From: Paraburkholderia atlantica
GTDB lineage: Bacteria > Pseudomonadota > Gammaproteobacteria > Burkholderiales > Burkholderiaceae
Length of the DNA stretch: 64,000 bases
Direction of reading: 5' to 3'
NCBI RefSeq assembly: GCF_009362785.1
Contig: NZ_WHNQ01000005.1
Span: 62,001-126,000, forward strand
Positions 1 to 9,368 of the stretch are shown in pieces (the first letter of the stretch is position 1; each line of letters opens with the position of its first letter). The position numbers and the translations under genes are program-made. A model generated the notes under the pieces. It ran no database searches and had not been told where the DNA came from. It saw nothing but the letters and a program-made list of their open reading frames with translations.

Positions 1-373
1 GCGGCGCACCTCTGTGGTGCGAACCGAATGTTATGCTGACTGTCCCAGCATGTGACTTAGGTCACACGTTGGTCTGGCTAGATGCCCTACCGTAGAAGCT
101 GCCGCACGAAAAAGAACGGCAGCGCTACGTGAAGGCGAATTGAGAACGTTTTTAGCAGTTTGTTGCGTGTTGAGGCAAGCCGCTTTACACAAGGTTGCAG
201 AAGCCTTGCAGAAAGCGGGCCTCCGCCTGGCAAACTGTGTGGCCCAGGACGATCTGCGCAATCATGCGCTGACAGTCGCAAATTGACACGTCGGCGTGAT
301 GAATTCAATGCCTCTCGCATGCAGCGTCCCAGGGCTTGTACCGTTTTTCTTTGCTTCAATCGGAGACAAGTCG
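1..373. other. Non-coding region upstream of pckG
   Basis: No convincing gene is visible. It holds a small hairpin at 5-21 (6-bp stem), a perfect CRP-type palindrome at 51-66 (listed separately) and a TTGACA hexamer at 283-288 without a good -10 at normal spacing. It probably carries the pckG promoter and possibly signals for a gene left of the window. Confidence 0.6.
51..66. promoter_or_regulatory. CRP/FNR-family type palindrome (TGTGA-N6-TCACA)
   Basis: The bases read TGTGAC-TTAG-GTCACA, a perfect inverted repeat containing TGTGA-N6-TCACA, the E. coli CRP consensus. It lies about 310 bp before the pckG start. E. coli pckA is known to be CRP-activated, so a carbon-status input is plausible here. 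The distance is long, and the site could serve a divergent gene outside the window. Target assignment is inference. Confidence 0.5.
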
Positions 374-2230
374 ATGAATCTTCCCTCGTTCGAAGGGCCG
401 CCCGCTATCGAGGCGCCCACATGGGTCAAACACCGCAAGCTGATCGACTGGGTCCAGCGCATCGCAGCGCTAACCAAGCCCGAAAAAGTGGTCTGGTGCG
501 ACGGCTCGCAGGAAGAATATGACCGCCTGTGCGCGCAGATGGTCGAAGCCGGAACCCTGAAGAAGCTCAACCCCGCCAAGCGTCCCAATTCCTATCTTGC
601 CTGGTCCGATCCGTCCGACGTCGCGCGCGTCGAAGATCGCACCTTCATCTGTTCGCAGCGCGCCGAGGACGCCGGCCCCACCAACAACTGGATCGCTCCG
701 GCCGAAATGCGCTCGACGCTCGACGGCCTGTTCGACGGCGCGATGCGCGGCCGCACGATGTACGTGGTGCCGTTCTCGATGGGCCCGCTCGGCTCGCCGA
801 TCGCGCACATCGGCGTCGAGTTGAGCGACAGCCCGTACGTGGTGACCAATATGCGCATCATGACGCGCATGGGCCGCAAGGTGTACGACGTGCTCGGCGA
901 GGACGGCCCGTTCGTGCCGTGCGTGCATTCGGTCGGCGCACCGCTCGCGGCTGGCGAGCAGGACGTGTCGTGGCCTTGCAACAAGACCAAGTACATCGTG
1001 CATTTCCCCGAATCGCGCGAAATCTGGAGCTTTGGCTCGGGCTATGGCGGCAACGCGCTGCTCGGCAAGAAGTGCTTCGCGCTTCGCATCGCATCGACGA
1101 TGGGGCGCGACGAGGGCTGGCTTGCCGAACACATGTTGATTCTCGGCGTCACGTCGCCGGAAGGGCGCAAGCATCACGTGGCGGCGGCGTTCCCGTCGGC
1201 GTGCGGCAAGACCAACTTTGCGATGCTGATCCCGCCGGCCGGCCTGAACGGCTGGAAGATCTCGACGATCGGCGACGATATCGCGTGGATCAAGCCGGGC
1301 AAGGACGGCCGGCTGTACGCGATCAATCCGGAAGCCGGCTACTTCGGCGTGGCGCCGGGCACCAGCGAAAAGACCAACTTCAACGCGCTTGCCACGTTGA
1401 AGGAAAACGTGATCTTCACGAACGTCGCGCTGACCGATGACGGCGACGTCTGGTGGGAAGGTATGACCGACGAGCCGCCGGCACACCTGATCGACTGGCA
1501 GGGCAAGGACTGGACGCCGGCCGATGCAAAGGAAACCGGCCGCAAGGCGGCCCATCCGAACGCACGCTTCACGGCGCCGGCTTCGCAGTGCCCGTCGATC
1601 GATGCGGACTGGGAAAACCCGGCCGGTGTCGCAATCGACGCGTTCATCTTCGGCGGCCGCCGCTCGACCACCGTGCCGCTCGTCACCGAAGCGCGCAACT
1701 GGGTCGAGGGCGTCTACATGGCGGCGACAATGGGCTCCGAAACCACTGCCGCGGCGGCTGGCCAGCAAGGCGTGGTGCGCCGGGATCCGTTCGCGATGCT
1801 GCCGTTCTGCGGCTACAACATGAGCGACTATTTCAGCCATTGGCTGAAAACCGGCGAGCGTCTGCAGCAACTTAGCGCAAAGCTGCCAAAGATCTTCTGC
1901 GTGAACTGGTTCCGTAAGGGTCCGGACGGCAAGTTCGTGTGGCCCGGCTTCGGCGAGAACATGCGCGTGCTGAGCTGGATGGTCGGCCGCATCGAAGGCA
2001 CCGCGCAGGGCGAAGAGCATGCGTTCGGCATTTCGCCGCACTATGAGGACATCGACTGGAGCGGCCTGAACTTCACTCGCGAGCAGTTCGACCAGGTAAT
2101 TTCCGTCGACGCCGCCGCATGGCGCGACGAGTTGGTGTTGCACACGAAGCTGTTTGACACACTGCAACACGGTCTGCCACCGGCGCTAACCGAAGCGAAG
2201 CGCGGGCTCGAGGAAAAGCTCACAGCTTGA
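374..2230 (+). CDS. pckG: Phosphoenolpyruvate carboxykinase (GTP)
   Basis: Catalyses oxaloacetate + GTP to PEP + CO2 + GDP, the entry step of gluconeogenesis, in the cytoplasm. The 618-aa product has the usual length for bacterial GTP-type PEPCK and carries the kinase-1a/P-loop signature FPSACGKTN near residue 280, with the GTP-family architecture throughout rather than that of the ATP enzyme. I chose ATG 374 over an upstream in-frame ATG at 296 because GGAGA at 362-366 gives a Shine-Dalgarno at good spacing and the family begins near this point. A terminator follows 28 bp after the stop, so the gene is probably monocistronic. Confidence 0.97.
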   Translation: MNLPSFEGPPAIEAPTWVKHRKLIDWVQRIAALTKPEKVVWCDGSQEEYDRLCAQMVEAGTLKKLNPAKRPNSYLAWSDPSDVARVEDRTFICSQRAEDAGPTNNWIAPAEMRSTLDGLFDGAMRGRTMYVVPFSMGPLGSPIAHIGVELSDSPYVVTNMRIMTRMGRKVYDVLGEDGPFVPCVHSVGAPLAAGEQDVSWPCNKTKYIVHFPESREIWSFGSGYGGNALLGKKCFALRIASTMGRDEGWLAEHMLILGVTSPEGRKHHVAAAFPSACGKTNFAMLIPPAGLNGWKISTIGDDIAWIKPGKDGRLYAINPEAGYFGVAPGTSEKTNFNALATLKENVIFTNVALTDDGDVWWEGMTDEPPAHLIDWQGKDWTPADAKETGRKAAHPNARFTAPASQCPSIDADWENPAGVAIDAFIFGGRRSTTVPLVTEARNWVEGVYMAATMGSETTAAAAGQQGVVRRDPFAMLPFCGYNMSDYFSHWLKTGERLQQLSAKLPKIFCVNWFRKGPDGKFVWPGFGENMRVLSWMVGRIEGTAQGEEHAFGISPHYEDIDWSGLNFTREQFDQVISVDAAAWRDELVLHTKLFDTLQHGLPPALTEAKRGLEEKLTA

Positions 2231-2258
2231 CCATGTGAGCGCACACTCACGATGAAAG

Positions 2259-2284
2259 GCCGCCCTTGGGCGGCTTTTCCTTTT
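2259..2284 (+). terminator. Rho-independent terminator of pckG
   Basis: A 7-bp perfect GC stem (GCCGCCC 2259-2265 / GGGCGGC 2268-2274) with a 2-nt loop is flanked by AAA upstream and followed by TTTTCCTTTT. Confidence 0.85.
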
Positions 2285-2572
2285 GACGGCGGGTCTCTTT
2301 CCATCTTTTCGATTTCCGCAACGCCAGAGCGACCGTTGCGTCTGTTCGAACAAAAAAGACAGTGCAAGCTGCAGCGCAGCAGATTGTTTTCGATTTGGGA
2401 ATAATCGCTGGTCGGGCCCCGGTTTTATCGACACAGTCGTACCAAAATTGACAATATTTCCTGTTTTGGGGGCAACTTCTGCACGATATTGCGAGTCGTA
2501 GGAGAATTCCAAGTTCGCTTCACTGGTTTTCACCAATTGTCAGGAAGCAGTAACAAGGCAGGGAGTTGTCCT

Positions 2573-3676
2573 ATGGATCATTTGCAGTCGATGCGAGTTT
2601 TCGTCAAGGTGGCGGATCTCGGCAGTTTTGCCCGCGCCGCGAGCGCGATGGATATTTCCAACGCGGTTGCCACCCGTCACGTTGCCGACCTCGAAGGCCG
2701 TCTTGGTACGCGGCTGCTCAATCGCACGACCCGCAGCTTGTCGCTGACCGAATCCGGTCAGGTCTATCTCGAGCGCGCCCGTCAGATTCTCGACGAACTG
2801 GAAGACGTCGAACAGATGGTGGTCGCTCGCAATCACGAACCCGTCGGCACGCTGCGCATCGTCGCGCCCGTCGTGTTCGGGCTGCACAACCTCGCGCCCG
2901 TGCTGCAAACGTACGCGGAGCGCTATCCCAAAGTCATTCCCGACGTCACGCTGGTCGATCGTCAGGTCGATCTCGTCGAGGAAGGCTTCGACGTCGGCGT
3001 CGTGATCGCGCGGCAAATGCGCAGCGCGAGCATCGTCACTCGGCGTTTGACCACGGGCTGTATGACCGTCTGTGCGACGCCGGCTTATCTGGAAAAGCAT
3101 GGCATGCCGACGCGTCCCGAGCATCTGCTCGAACACCCGTGCCTGAGCTTGCCGTCGGAATACTGGGGCGATGAACGCGTGTTCACGGGGCCGGAAGGTG
3201 AAGTGCGCGTGCGGCCGTCGAACGTGATCGTTGCGAATAACACTGAAATGCTGCGGCAGTTTGCGCTGCTGGGCATGGGCATCGCGATTTTGCCGAGCTA
3301 TCTGATTGGTCGCGACATGACGCGTGGCCGGCTCGTGCGTCTGCTCGGCGATTACCGTTTGCCGCAGGTCGAGATCAACATTGCATACCCGAGCCGCCGT
3401 CACCTGCCGGCCAAGGTGCGCACGTTCATCGACCATCTGGTCGAGCACTTCAGCCAGACGCCGAACAGCGTGCTCGGCGAACAGTGGATCAAGGACGGTC
3501 TGGAGCGCCCGGCGACGTCGACCGCGTTCGAGACTGCCGAGTCCCGCGCGCCGGAAGCCTTCGATGGCGCGGAGCCGCTGTCGCGGCTGCTCGATAGCGA
3601 GCTGTCGCCTGCGGTGCCGAAGCCGATCACAAAGTCGTCTAACCGCAGCCGCCCGACGGCGTTGTCGCCGCTGTAA
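2573..3676 (+). CDS. LysR-family transcriptional regulator
   Basis: A 367-aa LysR-type regulator. The N-terminal winged helix (about residues 1-60) is typical: FVKVADLGSFARAAS, a recognition helix around SNAVATRHVADLE, then RLLNRTTRSLSLTE. The effector-binding domain follows to about residue 300. A Ser/Ala/Pro-rich C-terminal tail of roughly 55 residues makes it longer than the usual 300-310 aa. ATG 2573 is preferred over upstream in-frame starts because GGGAG at 2561-2565 precedes it and the family begins MDxLxxMRVF. It follows pckG in the same direction but after a terminator, and a TTGACA hexamer at 2448-2453 suggests its own promoter. The effector is unknown. Confidence 0.93.
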   Translation: MDHLQSMRVFVKVADLGSFARAASAMDISNAVATRHVADLEGRLGTRLLNRTTRSLSLTESGQVYLERARQILDELEDVEQMVVARNHEPVGTLRIVAPVVFGLHNLAPVLQTYAERYPKVIPDVTLVDRQVDLVEEGFDVGVVIARQMRSASIVTRRLTTGCMTVCATPAYLEKHGMPTRPEHLLEHPCLSLPSEYWGDERVFTGPEGEVRVRPSNVIVANNTEMLRQFALLGMGIAILPSYLIGRDMTRGRLVRLLGDYRLPQVEINIAYPSRRHLPAKVRTFIDHLVEHFSQTPNSVLGEQWIKDGLERPATSTAFETAESRAPEAFDGAEPLSRLLDSELSPAVPKPITKSSNRSRPTALSPL

Positions 3677-3720
3677 ACCGCTGAATGTCTAAGTCCGCAG
3701 CGATGCGGGCGGCCCATAAA

Positions 3721-3757
3721 AAGGCGCAGTCACCTGAAGTGACTGCGCCTTTTTCTA
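3721..3757. terminator. Bidirectional terminator between lysR and topB
   Basis: A 13-bp perfect stem (AAGGCGCAGTCAC 3721-3733 / GTGACTGCGCCTT 3739-3751) with a 5-nt loop is flanked by an A-run on the left and a T-run on the right. It can end transcripts from the LysR gene (+) and from the convergent topB (-). Confidence 0.9.
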
Positions 3758-3872
3758 TGGGCAGATGCGGATGCGGAGCAAACCGCGGGCTATGCAAGGA
3801 TCGCCGACCGCGGCGGCGGAATGTAGCTATTCCCCGCTACCCTCGCGAGCCGCCGAACCGAATCTCGCCTTA

Positions 3873-6539
3873 TTAGCCGATCTTTCGCGCCGCGGTTTTC
3901 TTCGCCGGTGCCTTCTTGGCCGCCGTGGTTTTGGCAGCCGACGCCTTCTTCGCCGCCACCTTCTTTTCCGCCGGCTCGGCCTTCACGGCCACCGCGGTAT
4001 CGCCTTCGTCCGCTTCCGGCATCGCCTTCGCCGCCGAACGAGCCCCCGAAGTCTTCGCCGCCGCGGTCTTCGCCGCCGCCGGTTCCTTCTTCTCGAATTC
4101 GAAGCCGATCTTGCCGTCGTTCTGCTTGACGAGGAACGCCTTGAAGTTTCGGCCGGTACGCGACGACTTGAAGTTCGTCAGCAGATCGGTGCGCCCCTCC
4201 TCGAGCAGCTTGGCCATCTGCTCGCGGGCGATTTCCTGCTGCAGGATCACCTTGCCGGAACGGAAGTCGCACGACTTCGGACTCGCCACCGAGTTTTCGC
4301 AGACGTAGCTCATGCCGTGCTCGAACACGCGGCCCTGACACTTCGGACACGCGCCGACCGGCTGCTGATCGGAGAAGTCGGGCGGTTCGCCGTCTTCGCC
4401 GGCCGCGTCCTGACCGAAGTCGAACTCGAGCTTGTAATTCTTGATCTCGTCGTCGAGCGACAGTTTCAGGATCGCCGAGAACGGCCGACCCATCTTGCTG
4501 CGGAAGCCAGACAGCGGTCCGATGGTCTTGTTCTGCAGCAGTTCTTCGACTTCGGCGATTTCGAACTGACGGCCGCCCGGAATCTTCGAGATCGAGAACT
4601 CGCACTTCGAGCACGCGAAACGCCGGTAATTTTCTTTCACCTGGCCACCGCAATTCGGGCAAGGTGTCTGCAACGTCGCGTAATCGCCCGGGATCGTGTC
4701 GGAATCGTATTCCTTCGCGCGTTTGACGATGGTTTGCGTCATGCGCGCGATTTCCTGCATGAACGCGTCGCGCGGCAGGTTGCCCCGCTCCATCTGCGAC
4801 AGCTTGTATTCCCATTCGCCGGTCAGCTCCGGCGCCGTCAGTTCCTTCACGCCGAGGCCGCGCAGCAGCGTCATCAGCTGGAAGGCCTTGGCGGCCGGAA
4901 TCAGATCGCGGCCTTCGCGGATCAGGTACTTTTCGGTCAGCAGACCCTCGATGATTGCCGCGCGCGTCGCTGGCGTGCCGAGACCCTTGGCCGCCATCGC
5001 TTCGCGCAATTCGTCGTCTTCGACCAGCTTGCCCGCGCCTTCCATCGCCGACAGCAGCGTCGCTTCGTTGTAGCGCGCCGGCGGCTTCGTGACCAGTTGC
5101 TGCGCGGCGATCTTGTCGGTCTTGACCTTTTCGTCCTTCTGCACCGGCACGAGGTTCGCATCGTCGCCGCTGGTTTCGCGGCCGTAGATCTGCAGCCAGC
5201 CGGGCTCGACCAGCACCTTGCCTTCAGTCTTGAAGTGATGGCCGACCACCTCGGTGATGCGCGTCGTCACACGGTATTCGGCGGCCGGGAAGAACACCGA
5301 GAGGAAGCGCTTCACGACGAGGTCGTAGAGCTTCTGTTCCGGCTCGGACAGATTCTTCGGGGCCTGCAGCGTCGGGATGATGGCGAAGTGGTCGCTGATC
5401 TTCGAGTTGTCGAAGATGCGCTTGTTCGGCTTAACCCAGCCCTTGTCGAGCACCTGTTTCGCGAACGGCAGGTAGTTGTTGCTCTCCTTGAGCATGCCGA
5501 GCGTCTGCTTGACCGTGTCCAGATAGTCTTCCGGCAGCGCGCGCGCGTCGGTTCGCGGATAGGTCAGCACCTTGTGCTTTTCGTACAGCGCCTGAGCGAG
5601 GCCCAGCGTATTCTTCGCCGAAAAGCCGAAGCGGCCGTTGGCTTCACGCTGCAGGCTGGTCAGGTCGAAGAGGGCGGGCGACAGCTGGGTCGACGGTTTC
5701 GACTCCTCGGTCACCACGCCCATCTGGCCACGGCAGGCCGCGACGATCGTCTCTGCCGCGGGCAGCGACCAGAGCCGCGAATCGCGCTTTTCCGGGTCGA
5801 ACTCGTCGCGCTTGAATTTCGGATCGAACCAGCGGCCTTCGTAGAAGCCGGCCGCGCAGACGAACTCCGCCTTCACTTCCCAGTAATCGCGCGGCACGAA
5901 GCGGCGAATCTTCTCTTCGCGTTCGACGACGATCGACAGCGTCGGCGTCTGCACACGCCCGACCGTGGTCAGGAAAAAGCCGCCGCCCTTGCTATTGAAC
6001 GCGGTCATCGCGCGCGTGCCGTTGATGCCGACGAGCCAGTCCGCCTCCGAGCGGCAGCGCGCCGCATCGGCGAGCGGCTGCATCTCTTCGTCGCTGCGCA
6101 GACGCGCGAAACCTTCGCGGATCGAGCCGGCCGTCATCGACTGCAACCACAGCCGTTGCACCGGCTGCTTGGCTTTCGCGTGCTGCGCGATCAGGCGGAA
6201 AATCAGCTCGCCCTCGCGCCCCGCGTCGCATGCGTTGATCAGGCGGTCGATATCCTTACGCTTCATCAGCTTGGTCAGCACCTTCAGGCGCGACTCGCTC
6301 TTCGCGATCGGATTCAGATCGAAATGCGGAGGAATGACGGGTAGATTGGCAAAGCTCCACTTGCCGCGCTTGACTTCGTATTCGTCGGGCGCGGCGATTT
6401 CCAGCAGGTGGCCCACTGCCGACGAAAGGACGTAGTCGTCGCTTTCGTAGTACTCGTCATGCTTGGTAAAGCCGCCCAAAGCGCGCGCGATATCGTTCGC
6501 GACAGAAGGCTTTTCGGCGATGATCAGTGCTTTGGACAT
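3873..6539 (-). CDS. topB: DNA topoisomerase III
   Basis: A type IA topoisomerase that passes single DNA strands and decatenates replication intermediates. The 888-aa protein starts MSKALIIAEKPSVANDIARAL (Toprim domain), has the catalytic tyrosine Y327 in TYPRTDARALP, and carries two C-terminal Cys-rich zinc-finger-like modules (CPNCGG...CSKC and CPKCQG...C...C). It ends in a roughly 60-residue Lys/Ala-rich histone-H1-like tail, probably for DNA binding. The ATG at 6539 is chosen over an upstream start 17 codons earlier because it matches the family N-terminus. It lies downstream of trx and dprA on the same strand, with an extended -10 element in the gap. Confidence 0.96.
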   Translation of the reverse strand: MSKALIIAEKPSVANDIARALGGFTKHDEYYESDDYVLSSAVGHLLEIAAPDEYEVKRGKWSFANLPVIPPHFDLNPIAKSESRLKVLTKLMKRKDIDRLINACDAGREGELIFRLIAQHAKAKQPVQRLWLQSMTAGSIREGFARLRSDEEMQPLADAARCRSEADWLVGINGTRAMTAFNSKGGGFFLTTVGRVQTPTLSIVVEREEKIRRFVPRDYWEVKAEFVCAAGFYEGRWFDPKFKRDEFDPEKRDSRLWSLPAAETIVAACRGQMGVVTEESKPSTQLSPALFDLTSLQREANGRFGFSAKNTLGLAQALYEKHKVLTYPRTDARALPEDYLDTVKQTLGMLKESNNYLPFAKQVLDKGWVKPNKRIFDNSKISDHFAIIPTLQAPKNLSEPEQKLYDLVVKRFLSVFFPAAEYRVTTRITEVVGHHFKTEGKVLVEPGWLQIYGRETSGDDANLVPVQKDEKVKTDKIAAQQLVTKPPARYNEATLLSAMEGAGKLVEDDELREAMAAKGLGTPATRAAIIEGLLTEKYLIREGRDLIPAAKAFQLMTLLRGLGVKELTAPELTGEWEYKLSQMERGNLPRDAFMQEIARMTQTIVKRAKEYDSDTIPGDYATLQTPCPNCGGQVKENYRRFACSKCEFSISKIPGGRQFEIAEVEELLQNKTIGPLSGFRSKMGRPFSAILKLSLDDEIKNYKLEFDFGQDAAGEDGEPPDFSDQQPVGACPKCQGRVFEHGMSYVCENSVASPKSCDFRSGKVILQQEIAREQMAKLLEEGRTDLLTNFKSSRTGRNFKAFLVKQNDGKIGFEFEKKEPAAAKTAAAKTSGARSAAKAMPEADEGDTAVAVKAEPAEKKVAAKKASAAKTTAAKKAPAKKTAARKIG

Positions 6540-6849
6540 GACTCGATGTGAGGTTGGTAGATCCGGGTTGGTGGCCTTGAGCGCGAACATGGCGCGCGAC
6601 GCTCGCTTGAGACCTCTTTCGACCCAATAACGACCGCTTTATAGCACAAGGCGCGAACCCAACGGGTCAAGTGCCATAAAAGCGCGCCATCATAATTGCG
6701 CGTCCGGCGGTTGATCAACTGCGGCAAACGCCGCGTGCGAACAGCGATGCCAGCGGCGATGCCGTTCCAGAAATGGCCTGCGACGGTCCGTGCCGCAAGC
6801 CGCGCTTCGCGAAGCTTTCCGTTTGGCCGGGCGGCGCGCGAAGCCGCCT
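6540..6849. other. Intergenic region between trx-like gene and topB
   Basis: No gene is seen in these 310 bases. The strand leading into topB carries an extended -10 candidate (see 6638-6670). A short palindrome GCTTCGCGAAGC lies at 6804-6815 but has no T-run, so it is not a convincing terminator. Confidence 0.5.
6638..6670 (-). promoter_or_regulatory. Candidate topB promoter (extended -10)
   Basis: On the minus strand TGC-TATAAA (6646 to 6638) forms an extended -10 about 100 bp before topB. A TTGACC hexamer (6670-6665) lies 21 bp upstream, too far for a standard -35, so the extended -10 may act without one. Confidence 0.35.
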
Positions 6850-7227
6850 TCAGGCGACCGCCAGCGCCGGCCGCAGCTTCGGCGCGCCCGTCACGCCGGG
6901 CAGTGCGGTCAGATCCGACAGCATCCGCTCGACGATCGACACCTGTGGCAAAACCGTACCGAAAAACCGTGTCGTCACCGAGTCTTCGATCAGGACGGTC
7001 GGGAAATTCTCGACGTCCAGATCGTCGAACCGATCCGCATGAGTTTCGATGTCGATCCATGCGAAACAGACTTCCGGGTGCCGCTCGGCCAGCTGGTTGA
7101 AGGCGTCCCGGTACTCGCGACACGTTCCGCACCACTCCGCGCACAGGCATGCAACGAACAGTGTGTCGGGTTCGTTGACGCGCTCGGCGATCCGGTCCTG
7201 GTCGGTGTCGAGGTTCAGCGCGGGCAT
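6850..7227 (-). CDS. Thioredoxin-fold family protein
   Basis: A 125-aa single-domain thioredoxin-like protein with the redox motif CAEWCGTCREY (CXXC = CGTC) near residues 30-35 and the cis-Pro segment NFPTVLI. No signal peptide is seen, so it is probably a cytoplasmic disulfide reductase or thiol carrier. ATG 7227 is chosen over an upstream in-frame start because AAGGA lies about 9 nt before it. It sits between dprA and topB on one strand, an arrangement I associate with Burkholderiaceae. The active-site dipeptide GT differs from the GP of classical thioredoxin, so its substrate may differ too. Confidence 0.85.
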   Translation of the reverse strand: MPALNLDTDQDRIAERVNEPDTLFVACLCAEWCGTCREYRDAFNQLAERHPEVCFAWIDIETHADRFDDLDVENFPTVLIEDSVTTRFFGTVLPQVSIVERMLSDLTALPGVTGAPKLRPALAVA

Positions 7228-7328
7228 GAAGTAATTTCCTTGTGTGCTTTGTCGGGTGCTTTGGCGCGAATGTAGCATGGCCGGTCGCGAAAAGTTGCCG
7301 ATCTGCGTTGATGCCGGTCAGTCTCGGC

Positions 7329-8558
7329 TCAGTCATGATGGGCTCGCATGAAGCGGCCGCCCGGCAGCAGCGTGACCTTGCCAGCGAGTTCGAGCCGCAG
7401 CAGGGCGGCGTGCAGGGCCGCGTCCTCCATCTCGGTGCGGGCGGCGAGAATTTCAAGCGTGGTCGGTGAATGGCCGAGCGCGGCGAGCAGACGTTGGGCG
7501 TCGGGCGCAAGCGCTGGCTGTGGGGCCGAGCCGGACGACGGTGCATCGGCGAAGGCGGCGGTTGCCGCTTGCAAAGCGGTCCCACCCGACAAACCGTGCA
7601 AACCGGCCTGGTCCAGCGGACCGACCTGCTTCGCCGCGCGCCCCGTGTTGCTCGCCGGTCGCCGGACAAAACCCAGTTCTTCCAGCACCTCGTCCGGCGT
7701 TTCCACGAGCCGCGCCCCCTGCTTGATCATCCGATGACAGCCGCGCGACAACGGCGCGTAAATCGATCCAGGCAACGCGAACACGTCGCGCCCCATTTCG
7801 TTGGCGAGTCGCGCGGTAATCAGCGAACCGGAGCGCATAGCCGCCTCGACGATTACGACTCCGCTGACCAGCCCAGCAATCAGCCGGTTGCGCTGTGGAA
7901 AGTTGGCGGCGCGCGCCGGCGTGCCGAGCGGCCACTCCGACAGAATCGCGCCCTGCACCGCGATCTGCCGCGCGAGTGCCTGATGCGCGGCCGGATAGAT
8001 GAGGTCCGCGCCAGTGCCGACCACCGCGACCGTTCCGCCGACACCTTCCAGCCCGCCCCGATGCGCGGCGCCGTCGATGCCGAGCGCGAGCCCCGAGACG
8101 ACCGTCACGCCCGCCGCCGACAGCTCGCGTGCGAACCGCCGCGCATCCTCGATGCCCTGCGGCGTCGCGCTGCGGCTTCCCACCAGCGCGACCGCGCGTG
8201 TATGCAGCAGATCGAGCCGGCCCTTTATATATAGAAGCGGCGGCGGATCGGGCATCGTCAGCAACGCGGGCGGATAGGCGGGATCGTCGAGCGTGACGAT
8301 CTGGTTACCCGGCTGCTCGCGCCATGCGAGCACCGCATCGAGCTGGCCGTCGAACGCTGGCCCCGGGGGCGCCAGCACGGCGCGCGCCGCGGCATCACCG
8401 GCGACCTCGGCGAGCGCTTCCGGCGACTGCGCAAACAGCGCCTGCGGCAGCCCGAATGCGGCTAGCAACAGGCGCAACGCCGCGGGTTTGAGGCCCGGCG
8501 CAAGCGACAACCGCAGCCAGGCGGCCAGCTCGATACGGGTTGCGGGCAAAGTGTGCAT
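7329..8558 (-). CDS. dprA: DNA-processing protein DprA
   Basis: DprA/Smf binds incoming single-stranded DNA during natural transformation and loads RecA. The 409-aa protein has an N-terminal helical (SAM-like) segment, the Rossmann-fold core with VALVGSRSATPQG, GLALGIDGAAHRG and SGVVIVEAAMRSGSL, and a C-terminal winged helix ending near GRFMRAHHD, separated from the core by an Ala/Pro-rich linker. ATG 8558 has an AGAGGAG Shine-Dalgarno. It diverges from def, as is common in proteobacteria. Its presence says little alone about competence because dprA is widely conserved. Confidence 0.95.
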   Translation of the reverse strand: MHTLPATRIELAAWLRLSLAPGLKPAALRLLLAAFGLPQALFAQSPEALAEVAGDAAARAVLAPPGPAFDGQLDAVLAWREQPGNQIVTLDDPAYPPALLTMPDPPPLLYIKGRLDLLHTRAVALVGSRSATPQGIEDARRFARELSAAGVTVVSGLALGIDGAAHRGGLEGVGGTVAVVGTGADLIYPAAHQALARQIAVQGAILSEWPLGTPARAANFPQRNRLIAGLVSGVVIVEAAMRSGSLITARLANEMGRDVFALPGSIYAPLSRGCHRMIKQGARLVETPDEVLEELGFVRRPASNTGRAAKQVGPLDQAGLHGLSGGTALQAATAAFADAPSSGSAPQPALAPDAQRLLAALGHSPTTLEILAARTEMEDAALHAALLRLELAGKVTLLPGGRFMRAHHD

Positions 8559-8721
8559 GCGGGTCGCTCCTCTGGCGGGGCCTGCGGGCAGGCGGGCGCC
8601 ATGCTAAAATTTTCATGATCCGAAATAAAACCGTGCAAATAGAACGGCAATGAGCCGCGAATAACTGCGGCGCCGCGCGTGAGAGCGCGGGTTCGTCGTC
8701 GGGCGCACGAGGCGCGTTGAA

Positions 8722-8735
8722 TCGAACCGGTTCGA
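8722..8735. promoter_or_regulatory. 14-bp palindrome in the dprA/def divergent region
   Basis: TCGAACC-GGTTCGA is a perfect inverted repeat with no loop, about 100 bp before def and 165 bp before dprA. Its position suggests an operator, but no matching regulator is recognised and short palindromes arise by chance in GC-rich DNA. Confidence 0.25.
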
Positions 8736-8835
8736 CACCATCTATCCTCTGCGTATTACGACGGGCTCACAACCTGGCCAAATGGCCAACGCGAGCCTCC
8801 AATGGTTAGCGGCGTCTGAAATCACACTCGAAATC

Positions 8836-9339
8836 ATGGCTTTACTGAACATCCTCAATTACCCCGACAAACGGCTGCACAAGGTGGCGAAGCCAGTCGA
8901 GGAGGTCAACGACCGTATCCGCCGTCTCGTCACGGATATGGCCGAAACGATGTACGCGGCGCCCGGCGTCGGCCTCGCCGCCACCCAGGTGGATGTGCAC
9001 GAACGCGTGATCGTGATCGACGTGTCGGAAACACACGACGAACTGCTCGCGTTCATCAACCCGGAAATCGTCTGGTCGAGCGATGAAAGGAAGTTGTCGG
9101 AAGAGGGCTGCCTGTCGGTGCCCGGGATCTACGACAACGTCGAGCGTGCCGAGAAAGTGCGCGTGCGTGCGCTCAACCAGAAGGGCGAAACGTTCGAGCT
9201 CGATTGCGAGGGGCTCCTCGCCGTGTGCATCCAGCACGAGATGGATCATCTGATGGGCCGCGTGTTCGTCGAATATCTGTCGCCGCTGAAGCAAACGCGC
9301 ATCAAGAGCAAGATGAAGAAGCTCGCCCACGCGATGTAA
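8836..9339 (+). CDS. def: Peptide deformylase
   Basis: Removes the N-formyl group from nascent proteins. The 167-aa protein has all three family motifs: GVGLAATQ (about 45-51), EGCLS (C92, metal ligand) and QHEMDHL (H134, E135, H138). ATG 8836 gives the canonical N-terminus [11 protein letters not shown], so an upstream in-frame ATG at 8782 was rejected. The ribosome site is weak. fmt follows after 29 bp, so the formylation and deformylation enzymes are probably cotranscribed. Confidence 0.97.
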   Translation: MALLNILNYPDKRLHKVAKPVEEVNDRIRRLVTDMAETMYAAPGVGLAATQVDVHERVIVIDVSETHDELLAFINPEIVWSSDERKLSEEGCLSVPGIYDNVERAEKVRVRALNQKGETFELDCEGLLAVCIQHEMDHLMGRVFVEYLSPLKQTRIKSKMKKLAHAM

Positions 9340-9368
9340 CGCGCTTTCAACTTGCCCGCCGCCCATTC

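Noticed and set aside
470..2170. A 566-codon open frame on the minus strand across pckG
   Set aside because: It is antisense to a clearly recognised enzyme, His/Arg/Ala-rich, and has no family features; it arises from high-GC third-position bias.
3765..6344. An 859-codon open frame on the plus strand opposite topB
   Set aside because: Antisense to topB over its whole length with Arg/Leu-rich composition and no domain.
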